64,000 nt of DNA. Source: Hormoscilla sp. GUM202. GTDB lineage: Bacteria > Cyanobacteriota > Cyanobacteriia > Cyanobacteriales > Desertifilaceae. Position 1 is the first letter of the stretch. Each line of letters begins with the position of its first letter. A program made the translations under genes and the position numbers. Under the pieces are notes generated by a model, which was not told the origin of the DNA, did not search any database, and worked only from the letters and a program-made list of their open reading frames with translations. The DNA lies in the NCBI GenBank assembly GCA_005518205.2, contig RFFC02000002.1, positions 1 through 64,000 of the forward strand. Reading direction: 5' to 3'. This document shows positions 54,653 through 63,755 of this stretch, in pieces.

Positions 54653-55840
54653 ATGAATCGTCGGAGTTTTATCCTAGGTACTTGTACAGATGCTCTGGGT
54701 CTGATGGCGGGAGCCTCACTATTGGCAACAGTAGCCGGATGCAGGGCCCGACAGCAGGACCGTCTGAGAGTCAAACTGTTGAAAAACTCGATTCCCGCCC
54801 AGATGTTAGGTCAATTTCGCAAGGAACTAAAACAACCCGCAGTCATGGATTTTACTCCTGTAGCTCAGCTTGAGGAGTTGTTTAAATTGCTGTTGCAGCT
54901 TTCTGGTGCTGAAGCGCCCAAAAAGCCTGGTTTACTGACACGACTTCGTTTCTGGAACTCTAAACCTGAACCCACTCCTGACTTGGTCACTTTGGGAGAT
55001 TACTGGCTACAATCAGCTATTGACAAGAATCTAATTCAACCCCTGAACCCAGAACAACTGCATAGGTGGCAGGAGTTGCCAGAAATCTGGCAAGCATTGG
55101 TCAAGCGGAATGACCGAGGTGAAGCAGACCCGGATGGAAAGGTTTGGAGTGTTCCCTATCGCTGGGGTAGTACTGTGATTGTCTACCGCCGAGACAAGTT
55201 TAAGTCTTTGGGATGGGAACCTACTGATTGGAGTGACCTCTGGCGCGAGGAATTGAAGGGTCGCATCTCTCTTCTCGACCAGCCTAGAGAAGCGATCGGC
55301 TTAACCTTGAAAAAGCTGGGCCACTCTTATAATAGTGAGAATCTGTACGATATTCCTGCTTTGGCAGAGGAATTGCATAAACTGCACCAACAGACTAGGT
55401 TTTACAGCGATGATGCTTACCTGCAACCCTTGATCGAAGGGGATACCTGGGTGGCACTTGGGTGGTCAACGGATGTCGGACCTGCGATGGGGCGCTACAA
55501 GCTTCTTGCTAGCGTGGTGCCCCAGTCTGGCACTGCTCTCTGGGCAGATTTGTGGGTACGACCTGCCTCTGTTACCAACGGTGACAACACTCTAGCAAAC
55601 CAATGGATTGATTTTTGTTTGCAAAAAGATAAAGCTGGTCAATTTTCCTTGCTCGCTAAGGCATCATCCCCCTTGCTCTCTGAGCTCAACCCTGCTGATT
55701 TGCCTCAAGCTTTACAAGATAATCCTATTCTACTGCCCGATCGCGCCATTCTGGAAGCAAGTGAATTTCTCTTGCCTCTGCCAGCAGCTACCGTTGCCCA
55801 ATACCAGTCTCTGTGGAGAAAAATTCTTTCTTATAATTAG
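54653..55840 (+). CDS. Extracellular solute-binding lipoprotein (polyamine-binding-like)
   Basis: From the ATG at 54653 the product is 395 residues. The leader MNRRSFILGT..GLMAGASLLATVAGC combines a twin-arginine-like start with a lipobox (TVAGC). The mature part has the type 2 periplasmic-binding fold seen in spermidine/putrescine-binding proteins: PDLVTLGDYWLQSAIDKNLI, VWSVPYRWGSTVIVYRRDKF, DWSDLWREELKGRISLLDQP and WVALGWSTDVG. No permease or ATPase genes flank it, so its ABC partners are elsewhere. The substrate is a guess from the fold. Confidence 0.88.
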   Translation: MNRRSFILGTCTDALGLMAGASLLATVAGCRARQQDRLRVKLLKNSIPAQMLGQFRKELKQPAVMDFTPVAQLEELFKLLLQLSGAEAPKKPGLLTRLRFWNSKPEPTPDLVTLGDYWLQSAIDKNLIQPLNPEQLHRWQELPEIWQALVKRNDRGEADPDGKVWSVPYRWGSTVIVYRRDKFKSLGWEPTDWSDLWREELKGRISLLDQPREAIGLTLKKLGHSYNSENLYDIPALAEELHKLHQQTRFYSDDAYLQPLIEGDTWVALGWSTDVGPAMGRYKLLASVVPQSGTALWADLWVRPASVTNGDNTLANQWIDFCLQKDKAGQFSLLAKASSPLLSELNPADLPQALQDNPILLPDRAILEASEFLLPLPAATVAQYQSLWRKILSYN

Positions 55841-55866
55841 GGACTTGCGGGAAAATAAGATACCAG

Positions 55867-55980
55867 TCAGGAGGGGACAATAGGGATATCCCATTTGGGC
55901 AAGTTTTCAGAGCGTTGCCAAAAGACTTTGTAGAGTTCTAATGCATCTGCCAAGACCTTAACCCCAGTTTCCTAGGTAGG
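55867..55980 (-). pseudogene. Second transposase 3'-end remnant
   Basis: It reads ETGVKVLADALELYKVFWQ, RSENLPKWDIPIVPS and a stop, matching the remnant at 20533. Both copies are followed by GGTATCTTATTTTCCCGCAA on the minus strand, probably the IS end. Confidence 0.7.
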
Positions 55981-56041
55981 GTTTGCTGAAAAACTCAAAA
56001 AAACATGGGACATGGGATAGAAAGGAGTCAAGAAATCAAAC

Positions 56042-56260
56042 TCACTCAAATATAAGCTGTTTTTGTCCGCACAATAAATTGACATAACAAATTATTATGA
56101 CTCGGATACGAAAAGTGGAATTTTGGTAAATTTGACACAAAAAAAGACATATCTTATGCCTCAGCTTAACCAGATTCATCACTAAAAATGTGAGGGCAAT
56201 GGACGTTTCTGAGGTTCCAGCCAGTTTAGTCATTACTCGTCCACTGAGGTTTGTAGTGAG
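56042..56260 (-). pseudogene. IS transposase C-terminal remnant
   Basis: The frame contains RVMTKLAGTSETSIALTFLV, MNLVKLRHKICLFLCQIYQ and ends CGQKQLIFE. The M-x-K-L-x-x-T-S-E-T...FLVMNL motif is the C-terminus of a common cyanobacterial IS5-type transposase. The 5' part is missing. GTTTGCTGAAAAACTC at about 55,988 may be the IS end. Confidence 0.6.
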
Positions 56261-56342
56261 GACTTCAGTCCTCACTACAAACCTCAGAAAAATCGGCTAA
56301 ATCTCCCTTGCGGTGAGGGAAGTCGAACCTTCGCGTCCGGAG

Positions 56343-56393
56343 ACACCCACCCATGTCGTGCGCGGGAGCGACACGACCGGGTGGGTGCTCCTG
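56343..56393. repeat. CACCCACCC-type palindrome (family B)
   Basis: CACCCACCCATGTCGTGCGC and GACACGACCGGGTGGGTGCT pair with small mismatches. It is further bracketed by CGCGTCCGG/CTGGACGCG. A related copy lies inside the gene at 57001-57052 and another at 53771-53822. Confidence 0.85.
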
Positions 56394-56427
56394 GACGCGA
56401 CTCTGCCCTGTCCTATCCATTAACCTC

Positions 56428-57999
56428 TTAAGGCAGCCAGCGGGGGCGAAAGCCTCTCCAGGGCAGTTCTTGGGGTTGCAGTTGCTGACCCTCTTGTGGT
56501 GCGATGTTTACCAGAGGTAGCAGCCAGAGACTACTGCTATTCGGGCCTTGATTCTGACCGATGGCCTGAGCAGCATTAGGGTTAGTAATAGTTTGATCGA
56601 ATAGCAAAGCCAGACCATCAGGCGACAGAGAAAAATGCATATCTCGCCGATCAGTCGGTAAAGCTAATAAAGGTATCTGATTGCCAGTCTTCAGATCAAT
56701 AGCAGCGAAATAAGGCAACTCCTGGTAGATTTCATCAGACTGGACCAATTGAGATAGCAAACAATAGAGAATAGTTTTACTCGGGTCAAACTGGCAGCTA
56801 GAAATAGATCCTGTAGTATCTAAAAGTTTTTTAGGCTCAGAATTAGTCAGTAAAAAAAGCGACCTAGTGTAATCTGGATTAAACCTTACCATTACAGCAG
56901 AGCCATCTGAGGCGAAATCCAGAACCATACCAAAATTGGGTAGAAAATCGATCGGTTGTACCTCTCGTGTCCGATTCTTCAAACCATCCACAGACCGTGA
57001 GCGCCCACCCATATCGCTGCCGGAGAGGCGAGCGACAGGGTGGGCGTCTCTGGACACGACTTCCAAGTCAGGGTCAAGTGGCAGAATAGCGATACCTTGT
57101 CCTTGGGTCATGGCGATCGCCCGACTATCGGGAGTGATGGTAAACTCTCCTCCGGGTTTGCTGTTGAGAGGTTGGGGTTTTGTCCCTGGACGAACTACCC
57201 ACAAACTCACATCTCCTGAATTTCGCCGGTTAATGCGTTGCACCACAATTGTCTGTCCGTCTGGAGACAGGTCAAACTTGAGGTTGCGGTAATCCTGATT
57301 ATCTAATACTGTTTCGATTATCCCAGCTTCTGCCTGCCTTTGTTTATCTTTCTGCCGACTCGATGCTGGAGTTATACCTGTGGTCGCGGTATATAATTTT
57401 TGTTCCAGGAACCCTTGGTCTGCGTCTAGGCGATCGCTGGCTGCAAACAGGATCTGATCTCGACTTGGGTAGGGCTGAAAATCCATCACTACCAGCTTTT
57501 CTGGAGTCAGAATTTCTTTTGACTGCTTAGTCAGATTATATAATACCAACCGTCCTGCTTCTTCCCCATCAACCCCGATGTAGGCAAAAGCCCGATCTCT
57601 GCTCTTAAATTTTCCCATAAAGGGCTGGTTTGCTACAGTTTTTTCCTGGCCTATCAGCCTATCTTTAGCCCCCAACAGCTGCAAATTAAAACTTGTACCA
57701 TAGGGAACCGGATTAGTTAAAGTATAAGCCATTTTCCGTCCCGCCCAACTAATTTTTCCCGGCAGCGGCGGCTCGATTTTCATGTTATTCTCTACGCTTT
57801 CACGATCCATAGGCCGATTGAATGTCAAGATAAAAGCAGTATCCTCAGCACTCACTGTTTTATCCTGCCAGCTGAAATTCCGCACTCGCGCTGCTGTATA
57901 CACCCCATTCATTAACAGAATTACTATTACAATACTCAGAGTTGTCATTAGGGCGATCGCCACCCTGTCTAGCGGTTGAAGTGATTTTCGCTCGAGCAT
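56428..57999 (-). CDS. SbsA Ig-like/beta-propeller protein with N-terminal anchor
   Basis: The 523-residue product has one membrane span near the N-terminus (VAIALMTTLSIVIVILLMNG). An SbsA-type Ig-like domain follows (FILTFNRPMDRESVENNMKI..SWAGRKMAYTLTNPVPYG). The rest is a TolB/WD40-like propeller (LKFDLSPDGQTIVVQRI, EFTITPDSRAIAMTQGQG, MHFSLSPDGLALLFD). It is predicted to face the periplasm. A family B palindrome (57001-57052) is read through in frame as SRDAHPVARLSGSDMGGRS between two propeller blades. Proteins of this layout are known as hypothetical in cyanobacteria; the role is unknown. Confidence 0.82.
   Translation of the reverse strand: MLERKSLQPLDRVAIALMTTLSIVIVILLMNGVYTAARVRNFSWQDKTVSAEDTAFILTFNRPMDRESVENNMKIEPPLPGKISWAGRKMAYTLTNPVPYGTSFNLQLLGAKDRLIGQEKTVANQPFMGKFKSRDRAFAYIGVDGEEAGRLVLYNLTKQSKEILTPEKLVVMDFQPYPSRDQILFAASDRLDADQGFLEQKLYTATTGITPASSRQKDKQRQAEAGIIETVLDNQDYRNLKFDLSPDGQTIVVQRINRRNSGDVSLWVVRPGTKPQPLNSKPGGEFTITPDSRAIAMTQGQGIAILPLDPDLEVVSRDAHPVARLSGSDMGGRSRSVDGLKNRTREVQPIDFLPNFGMVLDFASDGSAVMVRFNPDYTRSLFLLTNSEPKKLLDTTGSISSCQFDPSKTILYCLLSQLVQSDEIYQELPYFAAIDLKTGNQIPLLALPTDRRDMHFSLSPDGLALLFDQTITNPNAAQAIGQNQGPNSSSLWLLPLVNIAPQEGQQLQPQELPWRGFRPRWLP
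57001..57052. repeat. Family B palindrome inside a gene
   Basis: GCGCCCACCC...GGGTGGGCG arms enclose ATATCGCTGCCGGAGAGGCG. It is translated as part of the SbsA/propeller protein without breaking the frame. Confidence 0.85.
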
Positions 58000-58058
58000 T
58001 TTTCTTGCGAGTTAAAATTGTCAATTTACGATATGCCATTTTACATCCTCCATCCTTC

Positions 58059-58865
58059 CTAATAATTATAAGGATTTTCTGGTTCTGAAATTGGTTTCAG
58101 GGAGTCAGCGGCGATCGTCAGTTGGCGTTTCCCCTCTAAAGTTTCAGCAATCATTTTACCTTCTATTTCCCACCAGGTATCTGGGGGGTAATCATTGCGA
58201 TCGGTCCGCGGACTTTCGTTTCCGACCGAAAAATCGGAATTCAGCTTAACAGGTAATCCTACTGGGTAAGCATCCGCAGCACAGCAAGTAATCACAAAGC
58301 GAGAAATCAACAGATATTCTGCTGGCAAGGTCGGAAGATGCATGACAAAACCATTCACTTTCACCTTTTGGCCAGCATAGGCGTCAGGTTCGGGATAGAC
58401 ATTGAGAGTCCGGACCCAATCGATCAGCGATCGCCCTTCTGGTGGAGTCGCATTTATAAATGCTTGAGGTTGAGATTCTGTCACGGGCAAGAAATCGTTT
58501 ACGCCTCGCTGTAGGGCTGTTTGACTGGAAAACACTGTCGGTTCGATCGAGAAACCCGCAATGGCCGTTGCTAATAATATTGTGCTACTCCAGCCCGGAG
58601 GAAATGCGCTCAAATGTTGAGAGTTTGCGGATCGCGCAGCGTGGCGCCAGCCATACCGATAACGCCGTTTGCGCAGCAGTTCCCTGCCCTGCAACCCACT
58701 TACTAGCAGCAGACCCAATCCCGCCACGATCGTCAGCCAATGATAAGCTGGGTGAATCAGCAGATTTAACTTGTTAGTCAGCCATAATTTCAGCAGCAAA
58801 ACACTCCAGGCTGCGATACTGAAAATATCTAGCCACGGCCTCAGGTATTTTGACCTTTTGACCAT
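58059..58865 (-). CDS. TIGR03943 family membrane protein (YcgQ-like)
   Basis: The 268-residue product has two to three membrane spans near the N-terminus (LDIFSIAAWSVLLLKLWL, HWLTIVAGLGLLLVSGL, TILLATAIAGFSIEP). A C-terminal domain follows with GQKVKVNGFVMHLP, LISRFVITCCAADAYPVGLP and WWEIEGKM. The FVITCCAADA motif with paired cysteines is the family hallmark. These proteins pair with UPF0718 permeases, here 13 bp upstream. The pair is thought to act in metal or small-solute handling, but the substrate is not established. Confidence 0.9.
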   Translation of the reverse strand: MVKRSKYLRPWLDIFSIAAWSVLLLKLWLTNKLNLLIHPAYHWLTIVAGLGLLLVSGLQGRELLRKRRYRYGWRHAARSANSQHLSAFPPGWSSTILLATAIAGFSIEPTVFSSQTALQRGVNDFLPVTESQPQAFINATPPEGRSLIDWVRTLNVYPEPDAYAGQKVKVNGFVMHLPTLPAEYLLISRFVITCCAADAYPVGLPVKLNSDFSVGNESPRTDRNDYPPDTWWEIEGKMIAETLEGKRQLTIAADSLKPISEPENPYNY

Positions 58866-58878
58866 AATCCCTCCTGTG

Positions 58879-59871
58879 CTAATATAGCATTTGATAAATC
58901 AAGGCGAACACAAAGGTTAACTGCGCCGCCAAGGCAAATAAGTAAAATATAGCTCTTTGCTTGAAGATTGACAACATCAGACCAATGCTTTTCAGGTCAA
59001 TCATCGGGCCAAAGACGAGGAAAGCGAGCAGAGAACCACTGGTAAAGGCGGAGGCGAAAGATAGGGCAAAAAAGGCATCTACAGTAGAGCAAATGGATAC
59101 CAGGGCTGCTAAGATCATCATAGCCAGAATCGAGGTGACGGGACTATTGCCGATCGAGAGTATGACCTCCCGGGGCACGGCGACTTGAAGACAGGCGGCG
59201 ATCGCACTTCCGATCGCCAACATGCCTCCCAACTCCCGGGTTTCCTGTATAGTATTGTCCAGGAACAAACGCAAGCGTTCTGATAAAGGTTTGCTCTTCA
59301 CCCCAGTAGACATTTGTAACTCATTGACGCCCAGAGGTTTACCGGGTCGATCGAGGATAAATGTACCGGACTGCAACAAGGGCGACGGGGCAGACACCGC
59401 ACTGTAGCGTTCGGGCATAGAACGCACCATACTCGGTTGCAGTAAAGGTCGCAAGTCAGCTTGAAAACTGAAGACCCAGGCCACAATAGTCGCGATCGCC
59501 AGAGAAAACAGGACTCGCAGGACAACAATTTCGGGCTGGTCTCGGAACGCCGTCCAGGTGGACCAAATCACGATCGGATTAATGGTCGGGGCCGCCAGCA
59601 AAAAACCCACTGCCACCGACGAAGGCAACCCCTGCATCAGCAGGCGACGAGCTACAGGCACATTGCCGCACTCGCAGACGGGGAACAAAAAACCAATCAA
59701 ACTTCCTGCTAAGGCACCCAGTAGGGGGTTTTTGGGGATGAATGCGGCCAGTTTGCGCTCATCGACAAAAAATAGCAGTAAGCCTGAAAGCAACACCCCT
59801 AGCAGCAGGAAGGGTATGGCCTCTACGAGCAAACTGAGAAATACAGTAAAACCACTGTGCAACTTATTCAT
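58879..59871 (-). CDS. UPF0718/DUF318 permease
   Basis: The 330-residue product has about eight membrane spans and the family motif FLFPVCECGNVPVARRLL, followed by SSVAVGFLLAAPTINPIVI. The second half repeats the motif in a looser form (CSTVDAFFALSFASAFTSGS). It forms an operon with the TIGR03943 gene 13 bp downstream, the usual arrangement in bacteria. Transport is inferred from topology. The region upstream (59872-60317) holds palindromic repeats but no clear regulator site. Confidence 0.92.
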   Translation of the reverse strand: MNKLHSGFTVFLSLLVEAIPFLLLGVLLSGLLLFFVDERKLAAFIPKNPLLGALAGSLIGFLFPVCECGNVPVARRLLMQGLPSSVAVGFLLAAPTINPIVIWSTWTAFRDQPEIVVLRVLFSLAIATIVAWVFSFQADLRPLLQPSMVRSMPERYSAVSAPSPLLQSGTFILDRPGKPLGVNELQMSTGVKSKPLSERLRLFLDNTIQETRELGGMLAIGSAIAACLQVAVPREVILSIGNSPVTSILAMMILAALVSICSTVDAFFALSFASAFTSGSLLAFLVFGPMIDLKSIGLMLSIFKQRAIFYLFALAAQLTFVFALIYQMLY

Positions 59872-60317
59872 GACCCTTGGTGTGAGCAGATGAAGAGCCC
59901 TATGGCTGCACGCTCCGGGACCCCTCCGCTACGCAGTGCGCGATCGGCGTCGTCGGGTGCGATTTACCCAAAGCGCAATTATACCATAGATCGTGGCTCG
60001 CTATACATTCGAGATCGTAATTGCTCAAGATATTGGTGGTGAAGGAATATGGGTACTGCCGGTACTGCATAGTTACTCGGGCCATCGGACTGGAGTGAAC
60101 AGCCCTTGTACTGCCTCGGAATGCCTAACAGGACAAGAGCAATTTTTGAGGAGCGAAAACTTCTCAAATGCTTACGGGGTGGGGGGTTTTGACCTCGAAG
60201 TGGTGAGTCGGCAGCCGAGCGCCCGAATATGCAGTTGAGATGCGCGACAGCTGATTTTTTTCAAAATCCCGCGCCCAGGGTTGACAAATTCGATAAATAA
60301 GTAGTAAGTTGGAAGAC

Positions 60318-61865
60318 ATGACTAAGAATTGGCTTGCTGACCTCGACCAAGACACAGAGAATCTCGACCCAAAAAGTCGGGAAGTTTTGCAGCGGTTACT
60401 CAATTACCTAGAAGACCTATACAGCCAAAACCTTGAATTGAAAGCTGACAATCAACGATTGAGAGATGAAATAGCCGCGCTCAAAGGGCACAAGGGAAAA
60501 CCTGACATCAAACCTCAAGCCAAAGCTGATACTTCTAAAGCTGATACTTCTGCGGAGGCCAAACCAGAGCAGCCCAATAGTCGAGAGCGAAAAAAGAAAA
60601 AACCGAAAACCCCCCCCCAGGAACGTCGCCAACTTATTCATATTGACAGAGAAGAGGTTATCAAACTGGCTCGGAGTAACTTGCCGTCAGATATCACCCA
60701 TAGAGGCTACCGAGAAGTAACAATTCAAAATATTATATTTAAAACAGACACGGTTATTTATCGACTAGAAAGACTCTATTCACCTAGTACGGAGAAATTT
60801 TACGAAGCCCAGTTGCCGCAAGGATTAAAAGGCAAATCTTACGGGAGTGAACTCGAAGCATTTGTTCTCACTTTGTATTATCAGTTACGAGTGCCAGAAG
60901 AAAAGATTCTTAAATTGTTGCAGTCTCAGGGAATAGTAATCTCGGCGGGAAAAATATCTAACTTAATAACTCGGCAATATTTAAGAGAATTTACTGAAGA
61001 ACGAAATGCTATTTTAGAAGCGGGACTGGGCAGTACCAGTTATCACCAAATTGATGATACGGGGATGCGGGTTAATGGGAAAAATTGCTATGTATTCACA
61101 CTCTGCAATCCTTACTATAGCAGTTTTTTTACCAGAGAGCGCAAAAACTCTGAAACAGTTCTCCAAATGTTAAACGAATTGCAGTTGGATCCAACTGAAT
61201 TAGCAGTTGTTCAATCAGATGATTTAGTTGACAGTATTTTGCCTGACAAGAAGAAAAAGCAGCTCGGGGACTACATAGATATTTTGGTGGCTGATGACGC
61301 GGGACAATTTCACAACCAGACGAACCATCGTAGTTTATGCTGGATTCATGAAGGACGACACTACGAAAAGCTGACTCCTCTGGTTCCCTCTCATCAAAAA
61401 AGCCTGGCACAATTTCTCTCTTATTTTTGGATTTACTATTATCAACTCAAAGCCTATCAACAGCAAAGCACAGAAGAGCAGCGACAACAAAAACTGTTGC
61501 TTGAAACCGAATTTGACAAATTGTTTTCCCGTCAAACCGGATACAGTGCTTTAGATCATAGAATTGATTTAACAAAACAGAAGAAGCCTTATTTACTATT
61601 AGTTCTAGATTTTCCTGAAGTTCCTCTTGACAATAATGAGGCAGAGCGGACAGTCCGGGAGTATGTGATTAAGCGCAAAATCTCCAATGGAACCCGCACT
61701 CTACAGGGGACTCAGGCGTGGGAAGTGTTTTTGGCTCTGGTTGACACCTGCCGCAAAAACGGAGTGAATTTTTATTCGTACATTAAGGATCGAATTTCCA
61801 AATCTTTCAAGATGCCAGCGTTGTCCACGCTAATTCAACAGATGCAGCCGCCAAAACCAACATAA
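60318..61865 (+). CDS. IS66-family transposase (intact)
   Basis: From the ATG at 60318 the product is 515 residues. The N-terminal part has a coiled coil (VLQRLLNYLEDLYSQNLELK) and a charged linker (ERKKKKPKTPP). The catalytic domain has YHQIDDTGMRVNGKNCYVF, DILVADDAGQF..HRSLCWIHEGRHYEKL and the last acidic site in VPLDNNEAERTVREYVIKRK. No frame break is visible. The related TnpA/TnpB accessory genes of classical IS66 are absent. Element ends are not clear; an AAAATCCCGCGCC stretch about 45 bp upstream and the sequence after 61,870 are candidates. Confidence 0.9.
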   Translation: MTKNWLADLDQDTENLDPKSREVLQRLLNYLEDLYSQNLELKADNQRLRDEIAALKGHKGKPDIKPQAKADTSKADTSAEAKPEQPNSRERKKKKPKTPPQERRQLIHIDREEVIKLARSNLPSDITHRGYREVTIQNIIFKTDTVIYRLERLYSPSTEKFYEAQLPQGLKGKSYGSELEAFVLTLYYQLRVPEEKILKLLQSQGIVISAGKISNLITRQYLREFTEERNAILEAGLGSTSYHQIDDTGMRVNGKNCYVFTLCNPYYSSFFTRERKNSETVLQMLNELQLDPTELAVVQSDDLVDSILPDKKKKQLGDYIDILVADDAGQFHNQTNHRSLCWIHEGRHYEKLTPLVPSHQKSLAQFLSYFWIYYYQLKAYQQQSTEEQRQQKLLLETEFDKLFSRQTGYSALDHRIDLTKQKKPYLLLVLDFPEVPLDNNEAERTVREYVIKRKISNGTRTLQGTQAWEVFLALVDTCRKNGVNFYSYIKDRISKSFKMPALSTLIQQMQPPKPT

Positions 61866-62073
61866 ACATAAACCATTGACTCCAAGTCTCGCTTGTGTAG
61901 TTTCCACCTAAGCACCAAGGGTGTTACAGCTCCTTGTTATAAAGGACAGACTCATTAAGTGCGACATCAGCTCCTGTTTAAAAAGCTGCAGGAGCTACTC
62001 TCGTGTGGAAATCACTCCCCACCAACATATTGAGCAACTTCTCGAGATCGACTGTCTCTATTGCGGCGAGCAG

Positions 62074-63438
62074 TCACCCGCGTCGGCGCTGGGAGGTGCG
62101 TTCTTCCGCCGTGTTTTCGGCCACAACTTCATATAAAATCGCCTGTTTATTGTCGAACGAACCTTTGCGCAAAACCCTTCCCAAACGCTGAATATATTCT
62201 CGCTGGGATCCCGTACCCGATAAAATAATGGCGATCCTGGCGTCGGGAACATCAACACCTTCATTCAAAACATGGGAAGCTACCAGGGTTTTGTATTCTC
62301 CCTGGCGAAAGCGAGTTAAGATTTCGTGGCGTTCTTTGACAGGAGTGTGATGGGTAATGGCGGGAATGAGTAATTCCTGAGAAATGCGATAAACAGCGGC
62401 GTTATCAGCAGTAAAAATTAGGATACGTTCTGTAAAATGCTGGGCGAGTAAGTCCGTTAGCAACCGCATTTTTGCATCAGTACCCAGGGCAATTTCCTTG
62501 GCTTTCCGATGCGCTAACATGGCTCTACGTCCCTTTACAGAACGACAACTGGCTTGCACGAACATCTGCCAACCTTTGATGCTACCTAGGAAAATGTTCG
62601 CTTGTTGGAGAAAGTCGTTGCGTAGGGCGATCGCCCTATTATAACGATCGCGCTCTTGTTTGGACAACTTCACCTTGATCTGCACCACCTGATGTGAGGC
62701 GAGGCAGGTGCCCTGCAAGTCTTCAACAGTTTTATGATATACTATTTTTCCCAGCAGACTTGTCAGATCCCGATCGCGTCCATCCGATCGATCGGGAGTA
62801 GCAGTCAACCCCAGGCGATAGGGAGCAATAGTATATTCAGCGATCGCGCGACTAAACTCCGTAGGCAAGTGATGACATTCATCGCAGATCAACAGAGCAT
62901 ACTTAGCTCCCAGGGCCTCGGCATGAATAGCCGCACTATCGTAAGTAGCCACTAAAATGGGGGTTCTGTCTCGGGAACCGCCGCCCAGTAACCCGACTTC
63001 AGCATCTGGAAAAGCCGCCTTCAGGTGAGCATACCATTGATGCATCAAATCTAGGGTAGGCACGACAATCAGGGTAGTGCGAGGAGTCGCTTGCATGGCC
63101 AGTTGGGCCAGATAAGTCTTCCCCGCCGCCGTGGGTAACACCACCACCCCTTGACGCTTGGCCTGCTTCCAAGCTGCCAGTGCTTCTTGCTGATGGGGGT
63201 AAGGTTCTATTCCCACAGCCCGAACCAGTTCCACTGGATGAAAATCCTTGGCCTCATCGATAAAATTCGCCCCTTCCGCCTGCAACGCTTCCACCAGCGG
63301 GCGGTAGTGAAGGCCCAAAATGCGGAACTTCTCGATCCTGTCATCCCAGGTAGCATAATCTATCCAGGCTTTCCCCCTGGGTGGTGGATGCAGGATTAAC
63401 GTGCCGCGATCGAATGATAAAGTCGGGGTGCGAGCCAT
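62074..63438 (-). CDS. XPB/SSL2-like DEAD/DEAH-box helicase
   Basis: The 454-residue superfamily-2 helicase has VVVLPTAAGKTYLA (Walker A, about 95-108), LLICDECHHLPTEF (DEAH-type box), RLGLTATPDRSDG (motif III), VASHVLNEGVDVPDA and QREYIQRLGRVLRKG (motif VI). The N-terminal 70 residues form a domain typical of XPB-like bacterial helicases. Such enzymes open DNA in repair. In some genomes they pair with a DUF790 nuclease, but none is seen here. After the TGA following SQRRRG, the frame stays open for about 30 codons (LLAAIETVDLEKLLNMLVGS), so the native C-terminus may have been longer. Confidence 0.9.
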   Translation of the reverse strand: MARTPTLSFDRGTLILHPPPRGKAWIDYATWDDRIEKFRILGLHYRPLVEALQAEGANFIDEAKDFHPVELVRAVGIEPYPHQQEALAAWKQAKRQGVVVLPTAAGKTYLAQLAMQATPRTTLIVVPTLDLMHQWYAHLKAAFPDAEVGLLGGGSRDRTPILVATYDSAAIHAEALGAKYALLICDECHHLPTEFSRAIAEYTIAPYRLGLTATPDRSDGRDRDLTSLLGKIVYHKTVEDLQGTCLASHQVVQIKVKLSKQERDRYNRAIALRNDFLQQANIFLGSIKGWQMFVQASCRSVKGRRAMLAHRKAKEIALGTDAKMRLLTDLLAQHFTERILIFTADNAAVYRISQELLIPAITHHTPVKERHEILTRFRQGEYKTLVASHVLNEGVDVPDARIAIILSGTGSQREYIQRLGRVLRKGSFDNKQAILYEVVAENTAEERTSQRRRG

Positions 63439-63521
63439 CGCTAGTGAGTGTCAGTGATTAGTAATCGTAAAATCGGTTATCTGGAATTATTTATAGATAG
63501 CCGGGTGCATTGATGATGCGT

Positions 63522-63634
63522 ACACCGTAGCCCCTGCACGCTCCAGGCCCCTTCCGCTGCGAGGAGGGGGCCTGGAGCGTGGGCTTTGTTCCTGTAGCCG
63601 GACCCCTCGTTCCCTGGCTCCCGCCTGGGAACGG
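63522..63634. repeat. Palindromic repeat cluster
   Basis: GTAGCCCCTGCACGCTCCAG and its complement (CTGGAGCGTGGGC) enclose CCGCTGCGAGGAGGGGGCC. GCTTTGTTCCTGTAGCCGGA and a family A palindrome (63606-63633) follow. The same first block lies at about 20,837-20,930 in opposite orientation. A further hairpin AAACCGGTTTCTG/CAGAAACCGGTTT lies at 63669-63701, between this cluster and the gene end at 63756. Confidence 0.8.
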
Positions 63635-63755
63635 GTTCGGGCGGCGAGGCCTCCTAACATATAAACAAACCGGTTTCTGCTGCTACACAGAAACCGGTTT
63701 TACCTAAGGCTGAAGCTCAACTACGAGCCGATCGTAGATCGAGCAGCCAGTCTAA

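Noticed and set aside
54466-54873. Open frame overlapping the start of the solute-binding protein
   Set aside because: It lies in another frame of a clear gene and shows no family motif.
56290-56425. tRNA-like sequence on the minus strand (TTAATGGATAGGACAG and GGTTCGACTTCCCTC parts) with a palindrome between them
   Set aside because: The two parts recall a D-arm and a T-loop, but the acceptor ends do not pair and no anticodon stem can be drawn, so I do not call a tRNA or a split tRNA.
59993-60238. Possible HicB-like antitoxin frame (MARYTFEIVIAQDIGGEGIW)
   Set aside because: The start looks HicB-like, but the rest does not continue the fold and no HicA gene is adjacent; at best a remnant.
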